64,000 nt of DNA from Trogon surrucura (GCA_020746105.1 CM036658.1:29661099-29725098); one strand, 5' to 3'; counted from the first letter of the stretch, positions 40,923 through 55,931 are shown. Notes: generated by a model not told the origin, from the sequence alone. Made by a program: numbers and translations.

Positions 40923-43218
40923 CAATACTGTTTAAAAGTGATGACAGTGGTTATCAACTAGCTGCACAATTAACTGCCTGACTTAAAAAAGCAGGATACT
41001 GTCAGCCATCTACTTCATTTACTAGATGCACACATCAGAAGGAAAAACATAATTATGGTACACACATACAAAAATGCATAGCACAATTGTTTTCATGATT
41101 TTTAGTTTTATCTAGACTTGTAAAAATGGCCTCAAAGTTTGTTTTTTGAGTGAAAGTGCAGAAACATTACTGAAGTATTGATGTGGCCCATCGACCTTCC
41201 TCACCAGACTTCCCAGTCTCTTTTATTGTATCCGGGCGTGGGAAGATGGGAGCTGCAACCAGAATAATTTTATTTTCAGCACACTCCATTTTTCAGCAAG
41301 CTGTGAAGACTCTCTCAATGACAGATCCCCCTGAAAGTGTATCATTACACATCCCAAGTCTCTTGACACATCCATGCTTTGCAGTTAGCTTATAAAATGT
41401 TAACTATTATACATGTTTTGTACAGATACTCTCAACTTAAATACAATAAAATATGATAAATAAAGAGTACAATTATTCTCTAGAATTTCTTATTTTCCAG
41501 TGTGCTAGCATATCCAATTAAAAAAACTAATTAAAATTACTTACATATTTCTTAAATTCAATGCTTAGAGTGACCCCTACTGGTCTGCCAAGCATCCCAG
41601 AAAAGATACAAACCTACAAAAAACGTCACTCCAAGGAGTGAACCAGGCCCAAATTACATGGATAGTCCTCAGAGAAAGAGCATGTATACCTTATTCAGGC
41701 TACAGAATGACCATACTAGTAACTCAGCAGAGGCAAAAAAAATGCCAGTGCTTTCTGTGGACTTTTAAACATTCATTTTCCTTGTTATTTTAAATAAGAA
41801 AATAACCAAGTAAATGGCTTGTAAAGAATGCTTACTGTAGGCCACTATCTAGACCTCAGAGCCACATTATTATGAAGTTAAGTTTTTGTCAAAAAAAAAT
41901 ATTGAAAAACACTCAGAAGAACAAACTTCAGTCTACCAGAGGTTTTAAATGAGAAAAATGTACATTTTCTGTACCTTCCCAACTACACATGAATAACGAT
42001 TATGGTAATAAGCCCCCCATGATTCAGACTGTGCTTGCTATTCTTCAATACATAAAAACTAGGATCACAAAAGTATCTAATTATTTGTCTAAATATTGTT
42101 TGCTTTGATGCACAACAAATAAGCCAAATAACCAGTAATTTGCTCTGCAATACACACACTTTATCACCTAATACATTATTTTATTATTTTAAACAATGTT
42201 GTAGGACAATCAGTTCAAGATCTCAACACTAATATGAGTACACTTACATAATAAAAAACTAAGAGTATGGCTGCTTATTTGAAATACTGAATGTTCTCTG
42301 ATTTTCTATATATATTAGATGCACACACACACTTACATACACCATCAGTACCCAACTAGGATCAACAAGTAGAAAACAGCACAGCTTATGCTGTGAACTC
42401 TAAAGCCACTTCTCTAACCACCAAGGTTTTTAATAACACTTACCAAACAAAACAAACATATGCCTCTGACTTTGTTTTGCCAAGATTCACTCCAAGAATC
42501 AAGTAAGGGTAGTGCTAATTCCCACTCCTGAAGGAAACCTTCTCAGTGGTCACCAGCAGTCTGGCACGTGCCCTGCGTCTTACTTCTGACCACTAGTCGA
42601 AGTTGCTGAAGCAAACAATTACAGCCAAAAGTTATTTTCAAAATGCATTCAACCACTTCTAACTTCGCACAACAAAATCCCTAGAGCCTTCAACAGGAGC
42701 TCAACATTTTATAGAGATTTTATTTTTGGGAGCCATATTTAAATATTTACAATGTTACACAAAGGAGAATAAAAGAAAAAAGAAACAGTGACGTGCAATA
42801 AAACGTTTAAGAAGCCTGTAACTTGATTTTTTTTTCCCGAAAAAAAACTATACAGTGAACTTTGCTATTGTTTTCACTGAAATACTGAGCAGTACAACAT
42901 TGACTGTAAAAATACAAATTTAGACATTATTACATAAAAAAAAATACAACTAAAGAACACTGAGGTTAAAAGTCAAGCACTCTGAAGTTAGGGAATTCAA
43001 GAAATAATGCTGTCTATGCACAACTTAATCAAGCCCTTTGGGCTTAATGCCTCAAGAGATAATTAAAAACTTATTTCTCAAGATCTTGGCACTATTCAGT
43101 GAACAAGCATTTTAGCATTGTTGTGGTCAGTCTTGCTCATGTGTCCTTGCTTGAGAGCCAGGCTTGTTTCAAAACAGGAGACTCACGCCTGATCCCACAC
43201 CTTGTAAGTGTCACAGAA
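40923..43218. other. Unique intronic DNA, nothing recognised
   Basis: AT-rich, with a short CA-rich stretch near 42320 and no gene. Confidence 0.6.
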
Positions 43219-43520
43219 CTGAACCAAACACCAAGCTAAGTGGTGCGGTCGACACGCTGGAAGGAATGGATGTCATCCAGAAAAGACCTTGGGAGGCTTC
43301 AAGAGTGGGTCTGTGTGAACATCCTCAGTTCAACAAGGTCACCAAGGTCACATGCAAGGTGCTGGGTTGGCACAACCACAGTATCAACACAGCCAAGGGG
43401 ATGAAGGGATTGAGAGCAGCTCTGAGGAGAAGGACTTGGGGATACCAGTGAATGAAAAACTGGACACGAGTTGGCAATGTTTCTGGCTAACAGAAGCACG
43501 AGAGGACTAGAGTGGCAGGT
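43219..43520 (+). mobile_element. Degenerate CR1 internal fragment
   Basis: A decayed CR1 segment recognisable from ccaagctaagtggtgcggtc (TKLSGAVDTLEGMD) and the ggagaaggacttggggatac block. It has internal deletions and lacks a 3' tail. Its closest relative here is 21610-21870. Confidence 0.75.
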
Positions 43521-46500
43521 GGCAGAGCACTACTGCTTTGCTCTGTCTGCAATTTCTGTCAAAGTACATGGTTTGTGACATGCAATGGAGCATGTCAGTG
43601 CCCAAGAGAAAGAACACGGGAACAAGCACACAAGAATATTATTACGAGTCATCACATAATCCCTGCTGCATCAGGGTAGAGACAAGGTCTGCATTTCTAG
43701 TGAGAACACAAGAAGCATCAAGAAAATGAGATGACACTGATTTTTGAGCACGAAAGTACACACTGATAGGCAGCAGCTCATTCCACAAAGTTAAAAATAC
43801 ATGCTTAACTAATTCATTAACCAAATGCAAGATTAGGCGATACCTGCAGTGAATTCTGCAGATAAAGGTACATAACCTGCTAACACTGATTGCTGTAAAA
43901 GTCCCCCGCAAATACTCTTTAAAAAAATACAGTTATTTTATCAACTCCTGACACTATCGGGGAGTGACACAAACCACTTGGTCTCTGTTCTGTTATCTCT
44001 GTTATTAGGAAACCTGAAAGACCTTCCAACTTTTCAAACTTGTACCTTCATGCCTCTTCATATGAGACAGGATTGAGGCAGAACATGTTTGTGTTCTTCA
44101 GGTGTTAACTCTGGAAACTGCTCCTGTATGGCTTTTCGCTCCTATAAGAATATGCCTGTCTCCTTATTTAACACAGATGAAGACAACGAGCTGGACTAGG
44201 ATTGGAGACCCAGAGCTGCTTGCTACTTCACAGCTAAGCCAGCAATCTAGCCACCTCTTAATAACCTTCCCATCTAGCAATTTAAGCACTTAGAAATCTT
44301 TCATTTTATGGCAGATACCATACACAGAAAGAGGTGTACAGAGGTAACAGTAGCACTGAATTTTTGCAGTTTCTTGACTAACTTAAAGAGGTAGATGTTG
44401 CCCATAATGTTCTGTACCTCTCCTCATTGCTATGCACATTTATAATTATGTAAAGAGATACAGGCGGTCCAATTCTGAAGTACTAAACAAGATACACAGT
44501 GAACACAAATGCTTTACTGAATAATATTAGCAGTGTATGAAAAAAGGGAAAAAAATCCAATGTGACAAGTCTGCTCCAAGCACTGCTGTCATTTCAAAAT
44601 TTGAAGCTGAAAGCAGAAAAGGATGGTTACCTCCCAAGGAGACTTGCAATAGGCTCTCATGAGCAAACTAACAAATGATGTTTCTTCTTCTGCCTGCAGA
44701 GACAGAGGAGGTCATGATTGTTTCAGCAACTCTTCCACTATAAGATGCCCCTAGAGTTCCCAGGAGAACAGCTACTTTGGGTGAACCTTCAGGAGTTTTA
44801 GAAAGCCACAGAATTTTTAAGTGGTAAGAGGTTAGGGGATGGATGTAAGAAATTTTTTTTTGCAATAATGGAAAGAACAATTGCTGAATGACAAGGGAGG
44901 CTCACAAAACGAATCCTGAGGAAGACTCTGCTGGCAGATCGCCAGTTGAGCTTCCGAATGTCCACATAATTTGCTTACATGAGTTTTCTGCATATTATGT
45001 CCCAGTACTGAGAGACCTCAGGTCTGTTCCGGTTCTGTATTTCCAGGAGCTATCTGGCTCAACCTGCGGCATCCAGGCGGGACTAACTATACTCTTGGTC
45101 TTGACAGAAACGTCTAAGCATCACACAGATGGAGCTTCCATACCCTACTCCTGAAGGATGTTCCAGTATCTTTATTATTCCGCACCATCTTGTATTTAGT
45201 CTTCTTACTTCTGGTGGATAGGACAGGAAACTGCACAGCCTAAGACCACAGCATCTCCAGTCCACAAATGGACCGCCTCCTCTCTTTTTTTAACAGCGTT
45301 TTATGTTACTGGAGATTGTTATGAAGTTTCTTCTCAGTGTTTACCTTTTCATCTAAACAGTCCCTGGTGTATTTCATTCTTCAAATTCATCAGAGATCCA
45401 GAAAGCATTGTAAAACGTCACATTTCCTCCTACACTGCCTTTTCCTATATGCACTCTCACACACTCATATGCTTCTTAGAATGCAGTACCTAAAATTGGA
45501 CATGGAACTCCGTACTTAGTCTACACTTATCATTAACCCCTTTTTTACATTCGTCTTTCAAAACTCCAACACGCATTTGCCTTTTCTTCAACAGCCTGAC
45601 ATCAGTGACACAGCCATCTTGCAATGCATGATAAGCAAGCCCCAGATACTTCCAGGAATATGTTACCTAATCTGTTGGCTTTTACTCTGTGCTACTGATT
45701 ATTTTTGATAAACACTGCATTTGGCACCAGTTCTTAGTAAATTAGCATCCCATTTTCCTTTCTTAAATAATCTTTCCAATTCTCCAAAATTATTTTTAAT
45801 TCTGTTCTTATTCACCAGCATATTCTCCAGCAAGGTCACTTCCACTCTGGTATTGATGGAAAATTTAGACACCAAGTTTAAATATGGAGACCATTATTCT
45901 ATCACACAGGTCATTAAAACATCAACTCACACAGGACCTCAAACAGACTCCTCTGCAATACAACCCAATAAATCCCTCCATTGCTGACATACGCATGTGC
46001 TTCTGTGCACCTGCGGCCATATATATGTATAAACACGTGTGTGCACGCACATTTATGTTCTGCCCCTATCTGTATATCAGAAGATCGCACTAACCACATC
46101 ACTTTGCTGGCTTTGATGTTTGCTTGGCTACTGATTTACATTGCCTTCAGTACAAACGAAATTTGTGTTGAAAGCATGCTCACTGGATTCAACTAACTCC
46201 TCCTTTCCACAATGAAACATTTCTTTAACTGAGAAACAAGGCAGAGCTGTTTTACTGATGCACAAATAACATACACATAAGTCAGCACACGGCAAAAATC
46301 TACATTATTTTAAGACATCGTCCCACAAAAATAACTCCAGTAAGGAATAAAAGCAAAACATACTTTTAAAAGTCATTCTATGTGAAACTTTAGAAGAAAC
46401 TTTCCTCCCATTTTTTTTATGCGTAATGTTGAACAGTGAATTCCCATCCTAACCCAGAATTTCTCTGAGGAACTATATAATACAACAGTATTTTTCTGAA

Positions 46501-49500
46501 TATATTTAGAATAGAAAAGGAAAATTGCAGGCTCATTTTAAAGTTTTGCTTAGCTTTGCAAAACTGCTAAGCAAATGTGGAAGTTACAGTGGGAGAGAAA
46601 GCAGCAGACTTGCACAGATTTGCTAGCGGGGTGCTCGGAGTTACACTGCTGTCAGAAATTCCCTAGGTAAAACAAAAAAGAAACAGCTTGTGCTCAAGCA
46701 TTTTTATAAATTTATCAGAGATGCCATAAATATTAATAAGAACATATTTTAAAAGACTCTGTTAAATATTAAGGCATGTGCATGTATGCTGTACTAGTGT
46801 ACAACAATTGAATAAAAATACACTTTTCCCACAGGATTCACAAAAATATTTTTTTTCAGGCCCCCAGAGAAATCCTTGTTAACCTAAACTAACATGTTCG
46901 AAACAACAAGATTCAATGATCTGGCAGTTTTTAAGGACAGATTACTGACATGGTTTTGAATGTTTCTTAGATGAAATCACTAACATTAACACCTTCACAT
47001 TAATCGATCCGTGTCAGCAGAATTCTGGAGAGCTATGCTGCAGGCTCCAACACCAAAGTAGTAATCAATTAAGGAAGTCAGCTGAAAAAAATGATGCAAA
47101 GATCAGAGTTGTCAATGGCAAAATAATCTCATCTCGGTGGTGTCAAAGGAAGAGTAAAAAAATGCCACATGCTTACTTCATAATGCAAGAAAACCATTCC
47201 AAACAAAGGTTCAGTAATCCAGTAACTGCCAAATAACCACTGCAATTAAAGTCTACAAAGAAATTCTTCAGGAACCTATATTCTAGACCATACTTACCTA
47301 ATTTCATATAAGATCATTTAAGTATAAACTGTACAAGCCTTTTTTTTAAAGAACATGCACAGATTTTATTTAGAGTATAATCCCTGATTTACAATTTAAT
47401 CCCTGTAAATCAATTAACATTTTTTACACACCCTACACAATTTTATTTTGGAATAGGGAGAAACAAACCCACTGATTTTTGGCTATATGTTCCATCTGTA
47501 AACAACTGTTAAACACAAATAACCTTGCTTTGTCGAGCTGCTAAGTTCTCAAACCTGCTGAGTTCGCAAGGATGTCCTCACAGGGTGTTGAGAAGGGGAG
47601 CGTTAAATACCACTCAAAATAGGGATCCCATTTCTCCATACTCTTTGTTTGGCTATCACCATCATGAGGGCCTCTACCACGCTACATGCCATAGAAAGTT
47701 ACCTGACACAATCTGTAGTGCATTCTTTACCTTCCACAAGCAAACCATCAGAATCTATTAAAATTACTTTACGCCGATAGCACTAGAGACATGACAAATC
47801 ACAGGCCAAGAGTCAGATACCAAAGAATGTGTCTCAGGGCGTTGGGGCCAGGCCCATTTGCAAGCAAATGATATTGTGTGAAGCTGGCATGCTCAGTGCA
47901 TGACAAACTGATGCAATTTCAGTACTGTCGGAGAAGCTGGGTGAGATTTCTCTGATGCTGGCTATGGTTAGTGTACAGAATTGTGCAGAGTTCCCAGATT
48001 TGAATCACTCGGGGCCTGAGAGGGCTTCACTTGACAAGCCACAAATAATTACACTACACACTTTCTATTGTACTCTATTATTTTGCCTCTTATCTCTAGG
48101 CTTTGAGCACTCATGAACAAGCAAGGTTGCTTCTATTTTGACCATGATGCAACAAAACATTGTTCTTTTGTGATATGATAAATAAAACACAGCCCTGTAC
48201 ACTAAACATTTTTATCAGGTCTATTTTCCACTTTTATAAACAACAACTTTGGGAGCTTGTTAAAAGAGTAGAGGTTGGAAATAACCATGCAGGCAGGTTC
48301 ATGAGCTTTTCACTTACGAGCGTGATACAGCTATCTCGTTACTGCAAAAACTCATTTGAGAAATGGGGCATTAAGTTCTTAGCCTATAACAGATAACAGT
48401 TATATCTGTGATTACTTTAAGCAGGTTTTTACTCCCTTTCAAATCAGCAATTTTTGACAATTTAGTTGGTGAGTATCAACACATAGTTTTGAATGTGTGG
48501 TGTGTTGTCAGTTCTTTCCCAGACAGCAAATATACTTCAAAACTAAAGCAACTTCTTCTTCTGTATCAGTTCACAAAGTGTAATATTTAAACTCCTAAGC
48601 AATTAGGAAAGTTTTGTGTTAGTGGTACTGTCCTGGCCACTGAATTAAAAAAGAATAATGACGCTCATAACATTTAAATGGAAAAAAAAAAAAAGCAAAA
48701 GAAAAAGCAGTGACTTTCATGGTTTAAGGAACTAACTTCACATAATTTCTTCTTTTGGAAATCCCCTTCTTTCTCCAATGGTTGAGTAAAATTTGGGCTT
48801 GTACCTTAGAGTTCCATATTACAGAACAAATGGTACCAGCCTTAAAATCATATTTACAGGCTTTCTAAAGCTGCAATTAGATGCAAATTATCTAGCAATA
48901 TAGGAAAAATTAAAATATGAAGACTAAATGCAGATACAGAAAAAATTATTCCAAGTACCTTAAAACTGTTTCTGATTTCCATTAACATATTCTGCCTATG
49001 TTTATTTTCCAGATAAACATACAGTAGCAATTAGGCAGCAAAAGGTAAAGAGAAACAACTTCTTAGCTGCAAGTGCTGAACTTCACATTTCTCTCACTTT
49101 GTCTTTAATACAAGTCTACTTAAGGATTGTATTAGCTGAGACAATTACTACTCTCAACAACACTCCTAACAAATCTCACCAAGTTGGTTTAAAATACATG
49201 TAAAAACATTCTTTCCTTCTTCCCAACTGGCATTAAGAATTTATGGCAAAAACACAGATGTCTGACATCATAAGATTTCTGTCAAGGGAAGGTAAAACCA
49301 AAAGTACCAAAGGAATTGGTTTTGATAGAGCGGAATAATATGGAAAGGAAATTAAAAAAAAAAAAAGCATACTCAGACATACTTCAGAATCTACTTCAGA
49401 TCTGTAATCTCTGTGTCAAATGGGAACTTTTAAAAAATGCAAAGAAAACAGTGCAAAGATGGTATCCGTAACAATCACACATCCACAGGCTGAGCGCTTA

Positions 49501-49877
49501 GCAAAAGGAAAGGCCTCTGACTTTTTCTACTGAATACCAAAAATAGATGTTTTCAGTATTTACTGACTTCTTATGCCCCTTTACCACAGCATAATAATGG
49601 AAGCCAAGTTTTAATATATTAGATGGAGAAGGGATCTTTAATTAAAATCTAACTTTTAAATGTTCTCTAATTTGCTTTTAAGAATGAGGTGTTCTGCAGT
49701 TACATGTAGTGTATGACAATGCGGGACATAATTTCTCTTAGAATTTGGAAGAAATCAGAAAAGCAATACGCTAACATATTTTCTGATTCTATAATGGCAC
49801 AGCATTCAACTCCACATTTGGTTTGCATTTTTTCCCCTGAATATTCATTTCTTCACATCTTTCAAGGAAAGTAAGTG
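43521..49877. other. Unique intronic DNA, nothing recognised
   Basis: AT-rich sequence with scattered A runs (for example near 48681) and short unrecognised ORFs. Confidence 0.55.
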
Positions 49878-50142
49878 GGTGTAAGCTTGAACACAGGAAC
49901 ATAGGAAGTTCCACCTCAACAGGAGGAAAAACTTTTTCACTGTGGGGGTGACGGAGCCCTGGCACAGGCTGCCCAGGGAGGTTGTGGAATCTCCTTCTCT
50001 GGAGACATTCAAAACCTGCCTGGACACGTTCCTGTGTGACCTACTCTGGGTGATCCTGCTCTGGCAGGGGGGTTGGACTAGATGATCTCTAGAGGTCCCT
50101 TCCAACTCCTGACATTCTGTGATTCTATGATTCTATGATTTT
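49878..50142 (+). mobile_element. CR1 LINE 3' fragment
   Basis: From gtgtaagcttgaacacagga through the [14 protein letters not shown] equivalent to the tail ttctgtgattctatgattct. It is closely related to 4759-5172 and strongly 5'-truncated. Confidence 0.92.
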
Positions 50143-53100
50143 TATAACATTCTTTGTCATTACTATAAGCCTATTAGTCCATTATGATTAAACTGCAGAT
50201 GTGCTCCTTATGGTTCCACATTTCAAAAGAACAGGGAAGTTAGACTGCAATTACCATCACAGCTTGACTGCAAGGGAGACACGTGACCAGGGAGTCCTAT
50301 TCTTGGAGTGAGCTTGATTACTAAGTAGAGTATTGAAGGGAATCTGTATGTAAGGGAACAGAGTCCTGTGCAAGACCGGAAGTAAAGGCAGCTAGCTAAG
50401 TACATATGGTCACTATTCCTAAAAGCAGTTCCTTGTAATCAATATAAACTTGCTGCTGAACAATTGATTGCTTCACCACATAATCAAGATTCTTTGTTTG
50501 TCCTTATGTAAAAGATGATAGGAAAGCTTTAGATTTCATTATTTTTCAATTTGGAGATACTGCAGCACATGAATATCTTCTGCCCTGGTATAAAAAAGGA
50601 ATCCATTTATAAAATGTGAATCAATTAGAGGAGAGACAAGGAATATAAAAAATAATGAAGACTGGTAACTCTTATCTTACAGTTTTCAAGGTAGACTACT
50701 TGGGGAAAAGAAGTTTGACATAAGTTTTACACCATTTTCACTATATTAAAGTATTAAGTGGTCAAACAATGATAATATCACTTTGGTATTATTATTTGAT
50801 TTCGGGCAAACAACTATTACCAAGTGCAAGCACTTTCAAGAGTGATTTTTGAAACTCTGTGTACCATGTATACAATTCAACAACTGTCACCTAGAGGCCC
50901 TGGTCTTAACCAGGACCCACAGATACTGTGACATACAAATGAAGAATATACTAAATGGAAGACGTAGTGAACGTCTGGCTGTCATTTCCTATAAACTGCT
51001 TACTCTAGCTACAATGGTGGTAGCTTCAACATTCAAAAGCATTTTCTCAGATCTCCTATTTACACGTTTTCAGAACTGAAGGTTGTTTTGAACAGGAGGT
51101 GGAGCTCTCACTGCACCAGCAGAGGAGGAATGAGAGGAAACACTTTGTTTAGAACCTGGAATGGAGATGGTGCTTCTTCTCATGGTATGCTCTTTCTGTC
51201 CCACCTTATTTTAGTGCCTAAAAGTATCCAAGCATTACTTTGTGCCCCAAATACTTCATTAAAACATTAAAAAAAAAATCCCAACAACCACACCATGTTT
51301 ACTGGTTTCTTAAAACAAACAAACAAACAAACAAATCCCCAAAAGTTGTTCCCAGAAAGAAAGTATCCATGTTCTAGCTACAAGTTCTTTAGTATCAGGA
51401 CAACTAAGAATAAATACATTCTTAACAGACTACATACCCTTCTGCTTTCGTTTCCCTTTAAAATACAATGCTACTTTCAAAGGCAATGATGGCACTTGTG
51501 CTTTGTCATCAAAATCCCCTTCCAGAACACTCTACAAAATGCTATTTTAGCCTACCCTAAGCCACAGAAAGTTCAGGCTTAAAGAAAAATGAAAATGAGA
51601 AGCTGATAAAAGTCCTCATATAATTTGTGTTAATATGAGAAGTAATAATTGCCTACAATAAGAGTATTCAAAATGAAGTAGCTGGAAAGCCTGCACTAGC
51701 ACATTTTCCTCATGCATACCTAACCTAAGTACTTGCACTATACCCAAATGTAGCACTGAAATTCTACCATCAAGCACTCCGCCAGGCAAGCTTGTCCTCT
51801 CTGTGTTCTCCTCACTACCAGGACACCAAGGAAGACCTTTCTCCACCTTGGAAGAGCTGGGTCAAGACTGACTAAACTTTGTCGTCAGTGGCCTATTGAG
51901 TAAGAAATACAATTAGGTCACTAAGCTGCAGTATAAAGTCCCATTGACCATTTTCCTATTTCTGAATTCAAAGATAATCATTACAAGAACCTCTATGATT
52001 TACGTATATTCGTGTCCATCCAAGCAATCTTTTAAATTCTTTCACATAAAGCATTCCTGAGGGAATTGGAAAAAAGTCAGCTAAGGTTGAGAAGAATGTA
52101 AATTAGCAGCACAGACACCATTCTTCACAAAACTAAAACTAAACATCTTCAAAAACTAAATATTCTTCACAAAAACTAAAATCTGTAAGTGGGTGGAAAT
52201 CTGGTGGTACTTTCCAATGGATAACTTTGCATTGCAATGGTTTGAAGAACTGTCATTTGAAGTTTCCAGTTATTGTAAAAATAAGTAACTAATATTAAAA
52301 AGATAGCTTTCTAAAACTGGTCTTGCAATATTAACTTAATTAACGTAATAACCTAGTCACTGCTGTAGATGAAAAACACATCTTCAGCTTCATCAGGACT
52401 CACCAGTCACCTAACATAAAAATGGTATCATATACTGCAAGTCCAAGGTAACTTCATAAATGCCATGACAAAGATAACTAATTATCAAGTAAACCTGGAA
52501 CAAATTACATGAGGCATTAAAAAGTTCAAAGACAGATTAAAATGTGTGTTACCATAATAAAAAATAGAAGGAGATCTAGTACATCTTCCCTCATGTTGTG
52601 GTTTAAAGCTTGGTGTGTTCTTGCTCCTGGGAGGTAAAGAATGTACATATGCTTAACACTATCTTTGTTGACAAGATTTTACAAATATCACAACTTGATG
52701 CTATATGGGCAGAAAACACCAGTAGGAGCAGTTAAGTGTGAATCCTCTGACGTAATAATTTCATTGGTTGAGTTGTATTATTAACAAAGTTTTGCCACTA
52801 CTATCTCTCAAAGATTCAATGGAATTCAACTATATCTTTATTCTGACATGTTTGAATGCTCTGCTATCTGCTATCTTTCTGAAAATGTAACCTTCTCATC
52901 AAAAGAGTAAATCAGTAGATCTTGGGAGAGAATTGGATAACAGATGTTCTACAGTTATGGTTTACTGACAGAATGTGTCAAGCTTTGGTCTTTCAGATGG
53001 TGAACTGATAGAGGCAATCACACTGCTGCTTCTTTGTCCTACTGCTGACTCCCCCTCAGGAATACATCAGAAGTGATTTCCTGCTCAGAGAAATCTTGCA

Positions 53101-55238
53101 TGGCCCTTTCCACTAGGATTTCATGACCGTGAATCAGGAGTGTTTTGAGCAATTGCACAACAATTAGAGATCACTGGAGTTATATGTCTCTTTCTAATCT
53201 CTCTACACTCCCAAGCAGATTAAATGCACAAACAAGGAAACAGCTTTAACTAATTGGTATGTATACATTCAGTCAGTTTTTCACTTTGGTTTTACCTTCT
53301 TCCAGTTTTTGCCTTTGCTACCTTCATGTGCACTGCAAAACTCTCTGTATCTTACTTCATACTCTTGAAGTTCCCATTGCATACCAAGTGGTCAGATTCA
53401 TAGCACTGATTTAAAGTCTGTCAACAGGAAGACTGATTGGAGGAAAGAAATTCAGTCATCGCTGCTGACAAATGCACAAGTTAACAACAACAAAAAAGTA
53501 TGCTAAATAACAGTAAACCTTGGTCTAAATTATCAGGTCTGTTTCTTCCACTAATACATGCTTCTTCATTGGAATAGACAAAAAAATGGTTAAGATAGCA
53601 TTTTTCTGACATCACAGAACCAATCGTCAAAATATCATATTCATTTTCCCATGTAAGAGAGAAAAATATCTGTACAGGCCTACTCTGACTCCCTTGTCAG
53701 AGTATCCAGGGCATTTAAAAATTCTCTGTGAAGACAATATAAAAGTCTGACAGATTTAGTCTTTCTGTTTAACTTCCTTGAACTTGGAGTAAATGGTCCA
53801 TCATCAGTTTCAATAGAACTTGCGACACAAGATAACATGTGGTGAGCTTGTTCAAGCCAGACTGGTAAGCAAGAAGTCTTCATATTGGCAGATGTCATAC
53901 TTAAGGTACAGACAGCCTGTTCAGATTTTTTAAAAACACCATGTTCACACAGCCCAGAGACTCGGTGAAAGGGTTAGAATAGTAACACATCCAACCGTTT
54001 TTACATAAATTCATTCACATACTTACTTCTCTCCATGCTTTATAACTGCAATGCTTATAAATATTCCCCTTTTATCTTTCACATTTGTCACTTGCTACTG
54101 TGGCTTACTCTTCAGTTTCATATGGAAGAACATCTTACAACTTCCCTTTTTGACTCTATGCACATTTATTTCAACAGTAAAGAATACATAAGCTATATCA
54201 AACTTCAAGTACTTGTAGTCTTACTCTTCCATAAACAAGAGCAGGTTATACTGCTTCCTCTGTGGAATTAAAGTCTATGGACTGTCAAAAAATCCACAGT
54301 ACTTTAGGTTCTTACATGTCATATCTTACTTCCACAACATTTGTAACTCCAGAAGCAATCTGTGAAGTAGTATCGGAAGTGTAAATTAAAAACGTAGTAA
54401 GCACATGTGTCAGTCAAGTATGCCCTCTGCTCTACAACACATTTAAATGTATGCTACCTTGACTTCCAATATACCACCGTAAAATTTTTTTGGTCAATAT
54501 AAATCAAATGTACACTAATTTATTCACAGAGTTTCCTAGCATCTGAATCAACATTAGAAATCTAACTAGTATTTATTATTCTGTTATTGACAAAGGAAGC
54601 ATATTTAAATGATAACAAGAACACATGGGTGTCATTTTGAAGTTGAATTGTTCCCTAGGGACATCCTTAGTAAGCGTCTACATTTAAAGGTCATTCACTG
54701 CCAAATTATGAACAACTGTTGCATTTATTAGCACAGGCTCAATAGTTTGGAAGGTAGTGTCATCAATTTAAACTGACAATGAAATCTAGTTGTCCACAAG
54801 GAAAACAGACATTTTCCTTATTCTGCGTTTCATCATTTTATGTATATCCCAAACAGAACTGGAACAATTGCAAGTTTACACTGTATTTTGGGGGGGAGGG
54901 AGAGGTGGTGGTGATGGAAAAAAGGCTTTCAAGGTTTTACATCACAGGAAGTCTGCTTTAGTAAAACTGAGCTCCTGAAACACAGACTGAAAGGAGCATG
55001 TTTCCCATTTACCTTGTTGACAGAGCCCTATCTGAGACTTTTCCCTCATTTTCTTTTTAACCTTTTCTTTCCCTAAACTATCTTTCACTGGTCAAGACCC
55101 CACACTTTCTGTTTCTTAATTTCTCCCTAGTTTTTTTCCTGTGAAGCTAGAGAAACGTTTCCAGTTTCTGTGGCAAGTCGCTTCCATCCTCTCCCCAGAT
55201 TTGCATTCTGCTTCTACAGCTAGCTGGTGGTTGGTGGG
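50143..55238. other. Unique intronic DNA, nothing recognised
   Basis: AT-rich host sequence up to the ERV insertion point. It includes an (AAAC)n run at 51314-51335. No exon recognised. Confidence 0.55.
55234..55238. repeat. Target-site duplication, left copy (GTGGG)
   Basis: GTGGG lies immediately before the 5' LTR and is repeated exactly at 62402-62406. Five-base duplications are expected for class III (ERVL) elements and lentiviruses, and differ from the 4 of gammaretroviruses and 6 of alpha- and betaretroviruses. Confidence 0.93.
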
Positions 55239-55595
55239 TGTCCTGGGTTTAGCTAAAAAACCCAGTCCTGTTTAGTGATTTTTACTTTCCAGTTTAGTGT
55301 CTTCTAAAAGGCTGCACTTTCTGAAGTCAGCAGCGTGTTTTTTGCAGACAGTGTGTGCTACTGGCAGTGATAACACCTGATGTTTACAGTTACGGCCTGG
55401 GACTGGTATGTAGAAAGGCTCTTGCTTATACTTATTCCTATAGTGACCAAGGCCACTGCTGGCTCTTGTGTGCCACGCTAGGGGTGCTGGGTAATAAGAG
55501 GGGGGCACAAGGAAGTAAAAGGTGGCACCTCCGGGGGGTAACAGACAGGACAGGTGACCAACGAGAGTATTCCATCCCATATACGTCATATTTAG

Positions 55596-55603
55596 TATAA
55601 ATT
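55596..55603 (+). promoter_or_regulatory. TATA box of the 5' LTR
   Basis: TATAAATT lies about 30 bases before the pyrimidine-rich block where transcription probably starts. A TACGTCA element (55582-55588), like a CRE site, lies just upstream. The same pair is conserved in the 3' LTR (61918-61925). Confidence 0.75.
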
Positions 55604-55931
55604 GAGTGATCACGAGAGTTTCAGCCCTTTTCGGCCCTTTTGCCCCTTTTGCCCTTTTCGGCCTTTTCGCCCTTCCTTTCTGCAATGGCCGGTGTCCAGA
55701 GAGGACTCCATCTGATCTCCTGATTTTGATCCGGATCCTGAGTTCCCGAATCCAGCTCCCTGTATCCAGCTCCCGCCGCCGCTGAGCCTGGGGTTTCCCC
55801 AGTGCCTCCTGCTCTGCAGCACCAGTGGTGATTTCTATCAGGGGAGGGAGTCGGGTTCGATACCGGGCTATTATCTATAGTTGTATATAGTTCTTTACTT
55901 TTATCTTTTTACCATTATTCCTATTACTTTC

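Noticed and set aside
55610..55822. Minus-strand frames in the LTR with GRKGQKGQKGRKG-type repeats (also 61932-62144)
   Set aside because: They are the complement of the pyrimidine tract in R. Low-complexity translation, no independent support for a gene.
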